49,604 nucleotides of DNA from Xenorhabdus sp. IM139775 (GCF_028598745.1 NZ_JAQRFK010000021.1:1-49604); one strand, 5' to 3'; numbered from the stretch's first letter, positions 1 through 9,703 are shown. Notes: generated by a model from the sequence alone, not told the origin. Program-made: numbers and translations.

Positions 1-197
1 AAGCCAGTAAGGTTCCTAACCTATTGAATTGAGACTGAGTTAGTGATTGGTATTAGTGATTCAGTTATTGAGTCAGATAAAACAATCAGTTAAAGTAATT
101 CCGCCATTGGCAAAATCCGATGGTCAAGGTTTAGCAGCCTTGTGTACCCAAACATTGGTAGGATATTTCTGCCAGTGCGCTTGCTATCACCCTTTCA

Positions 198-275
198 ATG
201 GTGGTTCAGGTGGGGGAGGCTTCGGCCTCGCCGGTGGGTACTCCGGTCTGCTAACCCTGCTTGAATCACCACCAT
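198..275 (+). other. Structured leader upstream of the Nlp-type regulator
   Basis: An outer helix can form between ATGGTGGTTCA at 198-208 and TGAATCACCACCAT at 262-275, with a small bulge. Inside it lies a compact hairpin, GAGGC-TTCG-GCCTC, at 216-229 with the very stable UUCG tetraloop, and a second self-complementary pair, CCGG at 231-234 with CCGG at 243-246. The fold ends about 25 bases before the ribosome binding site of the regulator at 307. It may be a cis-acting RNA structure or the end of an upstream transcript; there is no clear T-run. Reading it as protein (47-289 from a TTG) gives an unconvincing Gly-rich sequence. Confidence 0.35.
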
Positions 276-306
276 CAATGATTAATTAATGGAAGGGGTA
301 GCAGGA

Positions 307-570
307 ATGAATAACATCAGAAATGACTGGCATCAAGCCGATATTATTGCTGCATTACGTAAACGTGGTACAACCTTGGCGGCTGTCTCCCGTGAAGCGG
401 GACTCAGTTCATCGACATTAGCAAACGCATTAAGCCGCCCGTGGCCTAAAGGCGAATGGATTATTGCTAATTATCTCAACATTCACCCGTCTGAAATCTG
501 GCCTAGCCGTTATTTTGATATGAACGGTAATTTTATCGAACGCAAAATTCGCGAAAAATCAGCAGAATAA
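307..570 (+). CDS. Nlp/Ner-family helix-turn-helix transcriptional regulator
   Basis: A small DNA-binding protein of 87 residues. Residues about 22-43 (TTLAAVSREAGLSSSTLANAL) form the helix-turn-helix, followed by RPWPKGEWIIANYLNIHPSEIWPSRY. This is the pattern of the Nlp/SfsB family, related to the Ner repressor of phage Mu, in which the whole protein is little more than the DNA-binding domain. I start it at 307, where the AGGGG/CAGGA purine block sits just upstream; an in-frame ATG at 289 would add six residues but has no good ribosome binding site. SfsB in E. coli affects maltose gene expression; the target here cannot be told from sequence. It stands alone, upstream of hpt in the same direction but 370 bases away. 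Confidence 0.8.
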   Translation: MNNIRNDWHQADIIAALRKRGTTLAAVSREAGLSSSTLANALSRPWPKGEWIIANYLNIHPSEIWPSRYFDMNGNFIERKIREKSAE

Positions 571-942
571 TTATTTTAATACCGAAAAATATCAGGGAAA
601 TTGTCACCTCATCTCATTACCTATTGTGTTGTTTGTTTTGATGAGGTGGCACAATGGGTTATCCGTCACCGCAATTTTTAATACCTTCCGATGAAATGCG
701 TCGCAACCTCTTATCACAAGTCCAGAACGTTTAGTGTTCTGATCTGCTCATTGGCAACGAGTCATAAATTCAACCCTTCTTTTACTGTAGGTAGTGAATT
801 CTGATATGCTCTGCAAAATATTTTGTTCTCATGTTTTTGTGTATGCGCGTCTTTGTGTGATGAACGGTATATCAATCGGTGTATCACTTTTCGTAAAAAG
901 ATACCTGATTTTATTTTAATTTTTATTTAAAAATAGACAGTT
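571..942. other. Intergenic region between the regulator and hpt
   Basis: This 372-base gap holds no convincing gene. It contains an imperfect inverted repeat, TTGTCACCTCATC at 601-613 against GATGAGGTGGCACAA at 640-654, with a long loop, and a short hairpin CAGAAC/GTTCTG at 723-741. Neither is followed by a T-run. A 26-codon reading frame (654-734) starts after a GAGG, but it overlaps both hairpins and looks unlike a known protein. The AT-rich stretch 800-940 must contain the hpt promoter; I cannot single out one -35/-10 pair. Confidence 0.5.
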
Positions 943-1488
943 ATGAGTGAACTAAAACATATTGTAGAAGTGATGATCTCCGAACAGGAGGTTAAGCAAC
1001 GTATTGCTGAGTTGGGGCAACAGATTACAGAACATTATCGTCGGAGTGATCGTGAATTGGTGCTGGTTGGCCTGCTGAGAGGATCATTTATCTTTATGGC
1101 AGATCTCTGTCGTGAAATTCAGGTTCCCCATGAAGTGGATTTTATGACCGCATCCAGCTATGGCAATGAGATGAACTCTACCCGCGATGTGAAAATCCTT
1201 AAAGATCTGGATGAAGACATTCGTGGTAAAGATGTGTTGATTGTTGAAGATATTATCGATTCAGGCAATACACTGAACAAAATCCGCGAGATTCTGGCGC
1301 TGCGTGAACCTAACTCACTGGCGATTTGTACGTTGTTGAATAAACCCTCTCGTCGTGAAGTCGAAGTTCCCGTTGAGTGGATTGGCTATTCAATTGAGGA
1401 TAAATTTGTCGTTGGTTACGGCATTGATTATGCACAGCATTATCGCCATCTGCCCTATATCGGGCATGTCACCTTGCTGGAAGATTAA
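943..1488 (+). CDS. hpt: Hypoxanthine phosphoribosyltransferase
   Basis: Purine-salvage enzyme that joins hypoxanthine (and less well guanine) to PRPP, giving IMP or GMP in the cytoplasm. The 181-residue protein matches E. coli Hpt in length (178) and along its whole course. The PRPP-binding loop is visible as [14 protein letters not shown] near residues 99-112, and [13 protein letters not shown] near 43-55 is the conserved pyrophosphate-contact segment. The start at 943 (MSELKH) adds three residues to the E. coli form. The next gene, can, is convergent as in E. coli, and a strong terminator follows. Confidence 0.97.
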   Translation: MSELKHIVEVMISEQEVKQRIAELGQQITEHYRRSDRELVLVGLLRGSFIFMADLCREIQVPHEVDFMTASSYGNEMNSTRDVKILKDLDEDIRGKDVLIVEDIIDSGNTLNKIREILALREPNSLAICTLLNKPSRREVEVPVEWIGYSIEDKFVVGYGIDYAQHYRHLPYIGHVTLLED

Positions 1489-1526
1489 TTTTCGTGATAA
1501 GCAGCAGTAATCAATACTGCGTGAGT

Positions 1527-1558
1527 AAATGGCAGCCTCTTGCTGCCATTTATTTTTC
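1527..1558 (+). terminator. Rho-independent terminator of hpt
   Basis: A perfect 10-bp stem, AAATGGCAGC at 1527-1536 with GCTGCCATTT at 1542-1551, encloses a CTCTT loop and is followed by ATTTTTCT. It lies 38 bases after the hpt stop codon, between convergent hpt and can. Confidence 0.92.
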
Positions 1559-1600
1559 TAATCATTTGTTTTTCTAATTAATAGGGGATTTTTCAATCCG

Positions 1601-2254
1601 TTATTTTGTCTGCGATAACTTGGAGATCGTCTGACGGTAATTGAGTTCCAATTTTTCACGGCTGTCTGCTGTAATATCCAGATCATGCAACTCACCATCT
1701 TTTAAACCATATACCCAACCGTGGATCATCACCTTCTGCCCGCGCTTCCATGCGGATTGCATAATCGTTGAGTGGCCGAGGTTGTAAACCTGCTCGATCA
1801 CATTCAATTCACACAGGCGATTCAGCCTATCGTTAGGCGGTAATTCACCCAGCATGGAACTGTGCTTGTACCACAAATCACGGACATGGAGCAGCCAGTT
1901 ATTGATTAAACCCATCTCAGTGCCATCCACGGCAGCTTCAATGCCCCCACAACCGTAGTGACCACAGATGATAATGTGTTCAACCTGCAACACATCAACG
2001 GCATATTGTACAACGGACAAGCAGTTTAAATCAGTGTGGATAACAAGATTAGCAACGTTGCGATGCACAAAAAGATCACCGGGTGCGGCATCAATCAGTT
2101 TTTCGGCAGGTACTCGGCTATCAGAGCAGCCTATCCACAGAAAATGGGGTTTTTGTGCTTTTGATAATTCTTTGAAGAATACGGGGTTTTCTTCATTTAC
2201 AGATTTTGACCACTGCTTGTTCCTGGCAAACAGCTCTTCAATTTTTCTCATCAT
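1601..2254 (-). CDS. can: Beta-class carbonic anhydrase
   Basis: Interconverts CO2 and bicarbonate, supplying bicarbonate for carboxylations at ambient CO2. At 217 residues it aligns along its full length with E. coli Can. The zinc site of beta carbonic anhydrases is present: Cys and Asp in [10 protein letters not shown] (C43 and D45 counting from the first Met), and His and Cys in [12 protein letters not shown] near residues 99-102. Two adjacent Met codons open the gene (2254 and 2251); the second aligns with the E. coli start and either could be used. It runs opposite to hpt and is divergent from yadG, as in E. coli. Confidence 0.97.
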   Translation of the reverse strand: MMRKIEELFARNKQWSKSVNEENPVFFKELSKAQKPHFLWIGCSDSRVPAEKLIDAAPGDLFVHRNVANLVIHTDLNCLSVVQYAVDVLQVEHIIICGHYGCGGIEAAVDGTEMGLINNWLLHVRDLWYKHSSMLGELPPNDRLNRLCELNVIEQVYNLGHSTIMQSAWKRGQKVMIHGWVYGLKDGELHDLDITADSREKLELNYRQTISKLSQTK

Positions 2255-2435
2255 AACGAATAGCCTAGTAACATTTTTGAGATAGAATCATATACAACAT
2301 TAATTGAGAACTTAATCTTTAATTGAATAATGTTTTTTAATTAACCCCTACCATTGCTAAGAAATAGGGGAATAATAATGGCATAATTTTCATCTTGTAG
2401 TCGGAAATAGCAAATAATAAAGGTATTTTTTACTT

Positions 2436-3359
2436 ATGGCTTACGCATTGGAATTGACGCAGCTCACGAAAGTCTATGAGAGTGGAGTGAACGCGCTGCG
2501 GGGAATTGATTTGCGTGTAGAAACAGGTGATTTCTACGCGCTTTTAGGGCCGAATGGTGCAGGGAAATCGACGACGATAGGTATTATTAGTTCCTTAGTG
2601 AATAAAAGTGGCGGCAAGGTCAAGGTCTTTGGCTACGATATTGATACAGATCTCGTCCGCGCCAAACGGCAGCTTGGTCTGGTTCCACAGGAATTTAATT
2701 TCAATCCATTCGAAACAGTGATTCAGATTGTCATGAATCAGGCGGGATATTACGGTGTCCCGCGCAATGTCGCCCATGACAGGGCTGAAACCTACCTGAC
2801 GCAATTGGATCTCTGGGAAAAGCGCAATGAGCGGGCGAATCGTTTGTCCGGCGGCATGAAACGGCGTTTGATGATTGCCCGCGCTTTAATGCACCAGCCA
2901 AAGTTGTTGATTCTTGATGAACCCACGGCGGGCGTGGATATCGAACTGCGCCGATCGATGTGGGAATTTTTGCGGGGATTGAATGCACAGGGAACGACGA
3001 TCATCCTGACGACGCACTATCTGGAAGAAGCTGAAATGTTGTGCCGTAACATCGGCATTATCCAGCACGGCGAGCTGGTTGAAAACACGAGTATGAAAAA
3101 CCTGCTGGGTCAACTTGAACGTGAAACCTTCTTGCTCGATTTAGAACCGAAAGGAGCAATGCCGATTGTTGAAGGTTACGACCACCGCTTGGTTGATGCA
3201 GTCACGCTGGAAGTGGATGTCAAACGCGGGCAGGGCTTGAATGATGTTTTTTCCCAGTTGAGTACGCAGGGTATACAAATCAGCAGTATGCGCAATAAAG
3301 CGAATCGTCTGGAAGAGTTGTTTGTCGGATTGACCAATAATCATCAAGGAGATAGATAA
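2436..3359 (+). CDS. yadG: ABC transporter ATP-binding protein YadG
   Basis: Nucleotide-binding subunit of a two-gene ABC-2 type exporter of unknown substrate. The 307-residue protein has Walker A at 38-45 (GPNGAGKS), the signature LSGGM at 137-141, Walker B LLILDE at 157-162 and a switch His in TTHYLEEAE. The stop codon overlaps the start of the permease gene in a TAATG junction, so the two are translationally coupled. The C-terminal 80 residues are the variable accessory part seen in exporter ATPases of this group. An AAAGG block lies upstream of the ATG. Confidence 0.93.
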   Translation: MAYALELTQLTKVYESGVNALRGIDLRVETGDFYALLGPNGAGKSTTIGIISSLVNKSGGKVKVFGYDIDTDLVRAKRQLGLVPQEFNFNPFETVIQIVMNQAGYYGVPRNVAHDRAETYLTQLDLWEKRNERANRLSGGMKRRLMIARALMHQPKLLILDEPTAGVDIELRRSMWEFLRGLNAQGTTIILTTHYLEEAEMLCRNIGIIQHGELVENTSMKNLLGQLERETFLLDLEPKGAMPIVEGYDHRLVDAVTLEVDVKRGQGLNDVFSQLSTQGIQISSMRNKANRLEELFVGLTNNHQGDR

Positions 3360-4129
3360 TGATCCCATTGTACTGGGTGGCCCTGAAAACCATTTGGATT
3401 AAAGAGGTCACCCGTTTTGGCCGTATTTGGGTGCAGACATTACTGCCGCCAGTGATCACCATGTCCCTGTATTTCGTTATTTTCGGTAATCTGGTGGGTT
3501 CCCGCATTGGTGAAATGGGCGGCGTGGATTATATGCAGTTTATTGTGCCCGGGCTGATAATGATGTCAGTGATCACTAACTCTTACGCTAACGTTTCTTC
3601 GTCCTTCTTTGGTGCCAAATTCCAGCGCAGTATTGAAGAAGTGCTGGTTGCCCCGGTTCCCACCCATGTCATTATTGCCGGATTTGTTGGCGGTGGCGTC
3701 GCTCGTGGGGTATGCGTTGGTATTCTGGTGACATTGGTTTCCCTATTGTTCGTGCCGTTACAGATACATTCATGGGCAATGGTGGTGATCACCTTGCTGG
3801 CAACGTCGATCTTATTTTCATTGGCGGGGCTGCTGAATGCCATTTTTGCGAAAACGTTCGATGATATCAGTATCATCCCAACCTTTGTCCTGACTCCGTT
3901 GACCTATCTGGGGGGCGTATTCTACTCCCTGACCTTGTTGCCTGCTTTCTGGCAGATAGTGTCAAAGATTAACCCGATCGTCTATATGGTCAGCGGCTTT
4001 CGCTATGGTTTTCTCGGTATTGCGGATGTTTCCCTGACGATGACATTAGGGATGTTAGGAAGTTTTATCGTTGGATTCTATGCGTTGGCTTGGTATCTGA
4101 TTGAATCAGGACGAGGGCTGAGAACTTAA
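3359..4129 (+). CDS. yadH: ABC-2 type transporter permease YadH
   Basis: Membrane subunit partnering YadG. At 256 residues it equals the E. coli protein in length. About six hydrophobic segments are visible, including near residues 23-45, 60-80, 105-135, 140-165, 175-200 and 225-250, with the ABC-2 family segment LTPLTYLGGVFYSLTLLP around 178-195. It starts within the yadG stop codon. The transported compound is not known for the family member in E. coli; families with this fold export lipids, polysaccharides or drugs. Confidence 0.93.
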   Translation: MIPLYWVALKTIWIKEVTRFGRIWVQTLLPPVITMSLYFVIFGNLVGSRIGEMGGVDYMQFIVPGLIMMSVITNSYANVSSSFFGAKFQRSIEEVLVAPVPTHVIIAGFVGGGVARGVCVGILVTLVSLLFVPLQIHSWAMVVITLLATSILFSLAGLLNAIFAKTFDDISIIPTFVLTPLTYLGGVFYSLTLLPAFWQIVSKINPIVYMVSGFRYGFLGIADVSLTMTLGMLGSFIVGFYALAWYLIESGRGLRT

Positions 4130-4144
4130 TCGCCAGAACAGAAT

Positions 4145-4169
4145 ACTCCGCCGTTGATGGCGGCGGAGT
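4145..4169. terminator. Hairpin between convergent yadH and panC
   Basis: A 9-bp GC-rich stem, ACTCCGCCG with CGGCGGAGT, and a 7-base loop sits in the 52-base gap between the convergent ends of yadH and panC. No T-run follows on either strand, so termination may be weak or Rho-assisted. Confidence 0.6.
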
Positions 4170-4181
4170 GGGTACTGAAAA

Positions 4182-5039
4182 TCAGCCAGCCAAATCGACC
4201 TGCTGATTATCAATCAGTCGTGTTTGCCCCAACCCTGCCGCCATCAGAATCACGGCTTTTTTACTTTGTGCGGTTAATGGCATCAGGTTTTCTGCATCAC
4301 GGATAAATAACTCATCCGGCATAAAGCCTTCTTCACGCAAATGGGCAGAGGCGAGTTCAATGAGCCGTTCCGTATCCCGTTCGCCATTTTTCAATCTTTC
4401 TGCCATAAACTGCATCACCTGATTGAGCAAAGGTGCCATTTTTTTCTCTTCAACGGACAGAAGATTATTACGCGAACTCAGCGCCAATCCATTTTTATCA
4501 CGGACGATAGGCACGGAAACCAAGGTAATATCGTAAGCCATATCAGCAATCATTTTGCGAATAATCTGTAATTGCTGGAAATCTTTTTCACCGAAATAAA
4601 CCAGATCAGGCTGGATCAGATTAAACAATTTGCTGACAACGGTCGTGACACCACGGAAATGCCCCGGCCGGCTGGCACCCTCAAGAATATGGGAGAGTCC
4701 CGGCACTTCGACAAAAGTTTGGGGGTCGTTTGCGCTATTCGGGTACATCTCGTTAACGTTAGGAGCGAATACCAGCTCGACATTGCGCCGACTCAGTTTT
4801 TCGCAATCTTCCTGCAAGGTTCGAGGATAATTGACCAGATCGTCTTCTCGGTCAAATTGCATCGGATTGACGAAAATACTGACGATAACGACGTCAGCCT
4901 GCGCTTTGGCGGTATCCACCAACGCCATATGGCCATCATGCAGATTGCCCATCGTGGGAACGAAAGCAATGCGCTTGCCTGCTTGGTGCCAGCGGCGGAT
5001 TTCCCGGCGTAAAATAGGGATCGTTTCTAAAATCAGCAT
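4182..5039 (-). CDS. panC: Pantothenate synthetase
   Basis: Last step of vitamin B5 synthesis: ATP-dependent condensation of pantoate with beta-alanine. The 285-residue protein matches E. coli PanC throughout. [10 protein letters not shown] at 28-37 carries the HIGH-type nucleotide-binding motif, FGEKDFQQL lies near 148-156, and ALSSRN near 186-191 contains the KMSKS-equivalent loop. An AAGGAG lies just before the ATG. panB is 39 bases upstream on the same strand, so the two are co-transcribed. panD, which makes the beta-alanine co-substrate and lies close to panC in E. coli, is absent here. Confidence 0.97.
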   Translation of the reverse strand: MLILETIPILRREIRRWHQAGKRIAFVPTMGNLHDGHMALVDTAKAQADVVIVSIFVNPMQFDREDDLVNYPRTLQEDCEKLSRRNVELVFAPNVNEMYPNSANDPQTFVEVPGLSHILEGASRPGHFRGVTTVVSKLFNLIQPDLVYFGEKDFQQLQIIRKMIADMAYDITLVSVPIVRDKNGLALSSRNNLLSVEEKKMAPLLNQVMQFMAERLKNGERDTERLIELASAHLREEGFMPDELFIRDAENLMPLTAQSKKAVILMAAGLGQTRLIDNQQVDLAG

Positions 5040-5078
5040 TGCTGTACTCCTTTAATTAGCCGTCATGCTGGAGAGTAA

Positions 5079-5870
5079 TCAATTGAATGAATGTGCTTGG
5101 TCGGGATAGACACCGCTTTCTACTTGTTCAATATATAAGCGGATAGCGTCCCTGATGTTGCCCGTTTCTTTGAGGAAATCTTTGGCAAATTTAGGCGGTC
5201 TTGCCGTAATACCCAAGGCATCGTGCATAACCAGAATTTGACCATCAGTCATATTGCCTGCCCCGATGCCAATGACCGGAATGCCCAGTGCTTCAGTGAT
5301 ACGCTGTGCCAGCGCAGTCGGAACACATTCTAACACCAGTAGCTGCATACCCGCTTTTTCCAAGGCAATGGCATCATTGAATAACGTCTGGGCGGAGGAT
5401 TCATCACGTCCCTGAACTTTATAGCCACCGAGGATGTTGACGGATTGTGGTGTCAGGCCCAAATGCCCGCAAACGGGAACGGCACGTTCGGTCAGCATGT
5501 TGACGGTATCACAGAGCCAGCTTCCGCCTTCAATTTTGACCATATTGGCACCAGAGCGCATTAATGCCGCCGCGTTGCCAAAACTTTGTTCGGGAGTCGC
5601 ATAGCTCATAAAAGGCATATCTGCGATGAGAAAAGCATGAGGGGCACCCGAGCGAACATTGCGGGTGTGGTAAACGATATCGTCAATAGTGACAGGCAGA
5701 GTCGAATCAAATCCCTGTACGGTCATGCCGAGTGAATCGCCAATAAGCATGATATTAATGCCTTGTTCGGCGAAAAGGTGGGCGAAACTGGCATCGTAAG
5801 CGGTGATAGTTGCGAATTTGCGCTTCGCTTTTTTTAACTGGCTGAGATCAGCCAGGGTTGTTGGTTTCAT
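5079..5870 (-). CDS. panB: 3-methyl-2-oxobutanoate hydroxymethyltransferase
   Basis: First committed step of pantothenate synthesis: transfers a hydroxymethyl group from 5,10-methylenetetrahydrofolate to alpha-ketoisovalerate to give ketopantoate. The 263-residue protein keeps the metal and substrate ligands known for E. coli PanB at the same positions: D45 in IGDSLG, D84, K112 and E114 in VKIEGG, and E181 in VLECVP. A GGAGATAAT precedes the ATG. It heads the panBC pair and lies 72 bases downstream of folK on the same strand, so transcription from folK could continue into it. Confidence 0.97.
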   Translation of the reverse strand: MKPTTLADLSQLKKAKRKFATITAYDASFAHLFAEQGINIMLIGDSLGMTVQGFDSTLPVTIDDIVYHTRNVRSGAPHAFLIADMPFMSYATPEQSFGNAAALMRSGANMVKIEGGSWLCDTVNMLTERAVPVCGHLGLTPQSVNILGGYKVQGRDESSAQTLFNDAIALEKAGMQLLVLECVPTALAQRITEALGIPVIGIGAGNMTDGQILVMHDALGITARPPKFAKDFLKETGNIRDAIRLYIEQVESGVYPDQAHSFN

Positions 5871-5942
5871 TATTATCTCCTGAATAGTTATACCCTTTAA
5901 TTTCAGGATAGGATCTCATTATCCAGAAAATAGGTACACAAG

Positions 5943-6425
5943 CTATACCCAAAGCGCCAGACCATTTTCTGGAACTTGTTTTAATTGTTCTACCAGGGTT
6001 TCGCCATCGGGAAACACAAGGTCTGGTGCAATTTCTGCCAGTGGGTAAAGCATGAATTCACGCTGTTTTAACCCATAATGGGGAACTGTCAAGCGTTCAG
6101 TGTTGATGATGTGATCGCCAAACAGCATGATGTCCAAATCGAGCGTTCTGGGTCCCCAGCGTTCATCCTTGCGAACCCGTCCTTGCTCCAGTTCAATGGC
6201 TTGAGTGTGATCAAGCAATATCTCGGGTGATAACTGGGTATCCAATTCAACGGCAAGGTTGAGGAAATCGGGTTGATCCTGTGGCCCCATGGGTTTCGTC
6301 CGGTAAAAAGAAGATTGGACAACAAACGTGGTATCAGGGAGTTGTTTCAAAGCAGCAAGTGCGTTATTGACTTGCTGCAAAGGGTCGGCCAGATTACTGC
6401 CAATGGCGATATAGACCTGAGTCAT
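5943..6425 (-). CDS. folK: 2-amino-4-hydroxy-6-hydroxymethyldihydropteridine pyrophosphokinase
   Basis: Folate synthesis enzyme (HPPK) that transfers pyrophosphate from ATP to the pterin before coupling to p-aminobenzoate. The 160-residue protein begins TQVYIAIGSNLADP and carries GPRTLDLDIMLFG near residues 88-100, the magnesium-binding signature. An upstream extension to 6515 is open but is merely the antisense-free read through the Arg/Gly-coding tail of pcnB, so I start at 6425, one base after the pcnB stop. The tight junction indicates coupling to pcnB, as in E. coli. Confidence 0.95.
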   Translation of the reverse strand: MTQVYIAIGSNLADPLQQVNNALAALKQLPDTTFVVQSSFYRTKPMGPQDQPDFLNLAVELDTQLSPEILLDHTQAIELEQGRVRKDERWGPRTLDLDIMLFGDHIINTERLTVPHYGLKQREFMLYPLAEIAPDLVFPDGETLVEQLKQVPENGLALWV

Positions 6426-6426
6426 A

Positions 6427-7992
6427 TTAACCGTTGTTCCTGTTCTGGCGAACGCGACCACCACCACTACCACCACCAGCACGACGGGGGCGTGTCCGGC
6501 GGCGAAGAGGTTCACTGCCCAGTTCTGATATCATTGTGCGCTGTTGTGATGGTGTTGACTGTTGGAATTCTGTCCACCATTGCACCAACGCTTTCAGTTC
6601 ATGGCGTGACTCAATGCTGGCGCGCAACTCCAGTAAATCATAGGCGGCACGGAACTTCGGATGTTCCATCAGTTTATTCGCCCGTTTGCCTTGGCGACGC
6701 GGCAGACGAAGCTGAAGTAACCAGATATCGCGCATCGTGGTGGTATGGCGTTTCGGGATCGCAATGGAGCGGCACTGCTCATCAAGAATATCATTCATGG
6801 CTAACGCAAAGGCATCGTAATACTGCAATCCGCCTTCCTGTGTCAGTTTTTCCGCATGTTCAATCAGTGGATACCACAGCATGGCCGCAAATAAGAAAGC
6901 AGGATTCACTCTCTTGTCATTTTGCAAGCGAAAATCGGTATTTTTCAGCACTTGTGCCAGCAGTTTTTCCATGGGTGAATCGCCCCCTTGGGTAAAACTA
7001 CGCTGAATAAGCGGGAACAATGGCTGGAACAGACAATACTCACGCAGCAGTTTATAGGTCTTGTAACCTTGTCCTGACTGTAACAGTTTTAGGGATTCTT
7101 CGAACAGACGGGCTGATGGAATCTCTTTTAACAGAAATGCGAGGCGCGGGATAGGTTCTGCCGTGGCCGGCTCGATGGTCATACCCAGTTTGCCGGCGAA
7201 ACGGACAGCACGCAGCATCCGCACGGGATCTTCCCGATAGCGGGTTTCTGGATCACCAATCAGGCGGATGATACCGGCGTTCAGATCGGCCATTCCACCC
7301 ACGTAATCCCGCAGGGCGAAGTCGTCAATGCCATAGTAGAGGCTATTGATCGTGAAATCGCGGCGAACCGCATCTTCCTCCACGGAACCGAAAATATTAT
7401 CACGCAGTAACATGCCGCTTTGGGCTTTATGTGACTGGCTGTGGTCGTCGTTTTCAATTTGATCATGTGGCCCGCGGAAGGTTGCGACTTCAATCACATC
7501 GGGGCCAAACATAATATGGGCAAGGCGAAAACGACGCCCGACCAAGCGACAGTTACGAAACAGTTTACGGACTTGCTCAGGTGTCGCATTGGTCGCTATA
7601 TCAAAATCTTTGGGTTTTTTGTGCAGCAAGAGATCACGAACTCCGCCACCGACCAGATAAGCCTCAAAACCTGATTTATTCAGGCGATATAAAACCTTCA
7701 GGGCATTATCACTAATATCTTTGCGTGAAATGGGGTGTTGCTCTCGTGGGATCACCGTGATCGGAGAGTCCGAAGGCGTTGCCTTTGCGGATTTTTTCTT
7801 CATTTTGTCGTTTTCGGCATGTGATGAAGATGAATGATTTCCTCTGCGGTGTTTACGCAAAGGACTGCTCTCTGTTTGAGCAGAATGGTCAGATACGGTG
7901 ACTGGCCTTTCACTGACTGCCTGAATGTCGCGCTTTGCCTTGTGCTCGCGAATTAGCAAATTACGGCAGAAAGTTGCTACTCGGTTAAAAAT
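6427..7992 (-). CDS. pcnB: Poly(A) polymerase I, ATT start codon
   Basis: Adds poly(A) tails to RNA 3' ends, promoting decay and controlling small RNAs. The nucleotidyltransferase core is clear: [10 protein letters not shown] and [16 protein letters not shown], then RRFRLAHI and [13 protein letters not shown]. The C-terminus is Arg- and Gly-rich ([15 protein letters not shown]), suiting RNA binding. The first ATG-type start in this frame (TTG at 7959) cuts off a segment matching the E. coli N-terminus. Reading from ATT at 7992-7990 gives [12 protein letters not shown], next to E. coli FTRVANFCRKVL, and a GAGGTG lies 4-5 bases upstream of the ATT. E. coli pcnB is a published case of AUU initiation that limits expression, so I place the start at 7992 (521 residues). 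Confidence 0.93.
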   Translation of the reverse strand: MFNRVATFCRNLLIREHKAKRDIQAVSERPVTVSDHSAQTESSPLRKHRRGNHSSSSHAENDKMKKKSAKATPSDSPITVIPREQHPISRKDISDNALKVLYRLNKSGFEAYLVGGGVRDLLLHKKPKDFDIATNATPEQVRKLFRNCRLVGRRFRLAHIMFGPDVIEVATFRGPHDQIENDDHSQSHKAQSGMLLRDNIFGSVEEDAVRRDFTINSLYYGIDDFALRDYVGGMADLNAGIIRLIGDPETRYREDPVRMLRAVRFAGKLGMTIEPATAEPIPRLAFLLKEIPSARLFEESLKLLQSGQGYKTYKLLREYCLFQPLFPLIQRSFTQGGDSPMEKLLAQVLKNTDFRLQNDKRVNPAFLFAAMLWYPLIEHAEKLTQEGGLQYYDAFALAMNDILDEQCRSIAIPKRHTTTMRDIWLLQLRLPRRQGKRANKLMEHPKFRAAYDLLELRASIESRHELKALVQWWTEFQQSTPSQQRTMISELGSEPLRRRTRPRRAGGGSGGGRVRQNRNNG

Positions 7993-8108
7993 GGTACACC
8001 TCGATAGTGACTAATCAATTAAAACAAAAAACAGCCGCCAATCATAACTTACTGGACATTTTTTGAGAATGCTTACAGTGCTAATAGAAAGACTTTATTT
8101 AACCTGAT

Positions 8109-8993
8109 CTATCGGCCATGTTTCTTTGGCGGAACTGCGTTTATATTCCAACCGACGATAGCGTGCTGTAGTAGCTGATCTGTTGTGAGATCCCGCCAGC
8201 CTGCGATCGTGGGTTGGTTCAAAAATGATAACGCATCAATAAGCAATGGCCTTGGATCAGCCAATGGGATCGGCTGGGCATGGTTTTGCTTAGAAAGTTT
8301 ATTTCCCTCTTTATTTAGCACGAGAGGTAAATGCACATAATCTGGTGTTGCAAAATTCAAGCGCTGATACAGAGATAGCTGGCGAACCGTGGGTTCAATT
8401 AAATCTGCTCCTCTGACAATTTCAGTGACGCCTTGATAGTTATCATCAATAACAACGACAAGATTATAGGCAAATAAACCGTCTTTGCGATAAATAATAA
8501 AATCTTCCTCGGCTATTTCAGTGGATACCGCGATGTGGCCCTGCAATTTATCGTCAAAACCATAAACCGGATGCTGCTGTGTCAGACGAATTGCGGCGTC
8601 GTGCGCAGGCAGGTGTAAATGCCGGCAGTGACCATCATAAAAGCCGCCCCGTTGTTGGATGCGTTGGCGGGTGCAGGTACAGCAATAGCCGTCGCCTTGT
8701 TGTTTTAATTGCTCGAGGATGGCTCGGTAAGCGTCATGGCGTTGGGATTGGTAAAGCACTTCGCCATCCCAGCCAAGCCCGTAATGCTCAAGGGCTTGCA
8801 ATATCCGCTTGGCGGCACCGGTAACTTCCCGTGGGGGATCAATGTCATCAATGCGCATCAGCCATTTACCGTGGCAGGCGCGGGCTTGCAGATAACTGCC
8901 CAGTGCTGTCACTAGGGAACCAAAATGAAGATCGCCGGAAGGAGAAGGAGCGAAGCGCCCAATATATAACGAAGTAGGTTCAGATTGCGTCAT
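8109..8993 (-). CDS. gluQ: Glutamyl-Q tRNA(Asp) synthetase
   Basis: Paralogue of the glutamyl-tRNA synthetase catalytic domain that charges glutamate onto the queuosine base at position 34 of tRNA-Asp. The 294-residue protein contains the HIGH-type site in [14 protein letters not shown] (residues 14-27), a zinc site in YCCTCTRQR ... GHCRH, and the KMSKS-type NKLSKQNHA. It lacks an anticodon-binding domain, as the family does. It sits between dksA upstream and pcnB downstream, as in E. coli, where gluQ is read through from dksA. Confidence 0.95.
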   Translation of the reverse strand: MTQSEPTSLYIGRFAPSPSGDLHFGSLVTALGSYLQARACHGKWLMRIDDIDPPREVTGAAKRILQALEHYGLGWDGEVLYQSQRHDAYRAILEQLKQQGDGYCCTCTRQRIQQRGGFYDGHCRHLHLPAHDAAIRLTQQHPVYGFDDKLQGHIAVSTEIAEEDFIIYRKDGLFAYNLVVVIDDNYQGVTEIVRGADLIEPTVRQLSLYQRLNFATPDYVHLPLVLNKEGNKLSKQNHAQPIPLADPRPLLIDALSFLNQPTIAGWRDLTTDQLLQHAIVGWNINAVPPKKHGR

Positions 8994-9014
8994 AACGGGT
9001 TCAATATAGGGGCA

Positions 9015-9036
9015 TACGGCGCTGTTCAGCGCCGTA
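9015..9036 (-). terminator. Terminator-like hairpin between dksA and gluQ
   Basis: A perfect 9-bp stem, TACGGCGCT with AGCGCCGTA, has a 4-base loop and lies 14 bases after the dksA stop. On the reverse strand the flank (ATGCCCCTATATTG) lacks a T-run. In E. coli a weak terminator at this place limits gluQ expression from the dksA promoter, so a leaky terminator is plausible. Confidence 0.6.
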
Positions 9037-9050
9037 CTTAACCCTATTCG

Positions 9051-9506
9051 TTAGCCAGCCATTTGCTTTTCACGAATTTCGGCCAACGTCTTGCAGTCAA
9101 TACATAAATCGGCTGTTGGGCGAGCTTCTAAACGGCGGATGCCGATTTCAACCCCACAGGATTCACAATAACCAAAGTCCTCTTCCTCGACTTTTTTCAG
9201 CGTTTTCTCGATCTTTTTGATCAACTTACGCTCACGATCCCGGTTACGTAATTCAAGACTGAACTCTTCTTCTTGCGCCGCACGGTCAACTGGATCAGGG
9301 AAGTTTGCTGCCTCATCTTGCATATGAGATACAGTACGGTCTACTTCATCCCTGAGTTGATTGCGCCATGCTTCCAGAATCAGCTTGAAATGCTTTAACT
9401 GGGCATCGTTCATGTATTCTTCGCCTGGCTTTTCTTGGTAAGGTTCTACCCCAGCGATGGCGAGAATGCTCAAGGACGAGGTTTTACGTTTTTGCCCTTC
9501 TTGCAT
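9051..9506 (-). CDS. dksA: RNA polymerase-binding transcription factor DksA
   Basis: Binds the secondary channel of RNA polymerase and, with ppGpp, drives the stringent response, repressing rRNA and activating amino-acid promoters. At 151 residues it is nearly identical to E. coli DksA. The coiled-coil tip carries the acidic [11 protein letters not shown], and the zinc finger is [12 protein letters not shown] ... CIDC near residues 114-138. I start at 9506 ([11 protein letters not shown]), with AAGGAG upstream, rather than at the more distant in-frame Met at 9602. relA, which makes its partner ppGpp, is at 27.9 kb. Confidence 0.98.
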   Translation of the reverse strand: MQEGQKRKTSSLSILAIAGVEPYQEKPGEEYMNDAQLKHFKLILEAWRNQLRDEVDRTVSHMQDEAANFPDPVDRAAQEEEFSLELRNRDRERKLIKKIEKTLKKVEEEDFGYCESCGVEIGIRRLEARPTADLCIDCKTLAEIREKQMAG

Positions 9507-9703
9507 AATGCTTCTCCTTACACACGCACTATCAAACGGCCCCCAACAGTAGGGGGAAAAAAATAGGCCGCTATAAATAGCAGATGACTGCGAGGTTGGC
9601 AATTGTTCCTGCCATTAGTTTTGCAATGGTGTGAAGGCTGACATGTTTACTGCCTAAATATATTACAAAACGCCCCTCATCAGCATGATCTGTTTACAAA
9701 TTA

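Noticed and set aside
47-289. 80-codon reading frame with a Gly-rich segment at the window start
   Set aside because: It begins at TTG without a ribosome binding site, spans the strong hairpins at 198-275 and has no recognisable protein character.
654-734. 26-codon frame MGYPSPQFLIPSDEMRRNLL with a GAGG upstream
   Set aside because: It is too short, overlaps inverted repeats and matches nothing I know. It could be a small protein, but there is no further support.
6426-6515. N-terminal extension of folK with a Val-rich stretch
   Set aside because: It is the pcnB Arg/Gly-coding tail read in another frame; the conserved HPPK start is at 6425.
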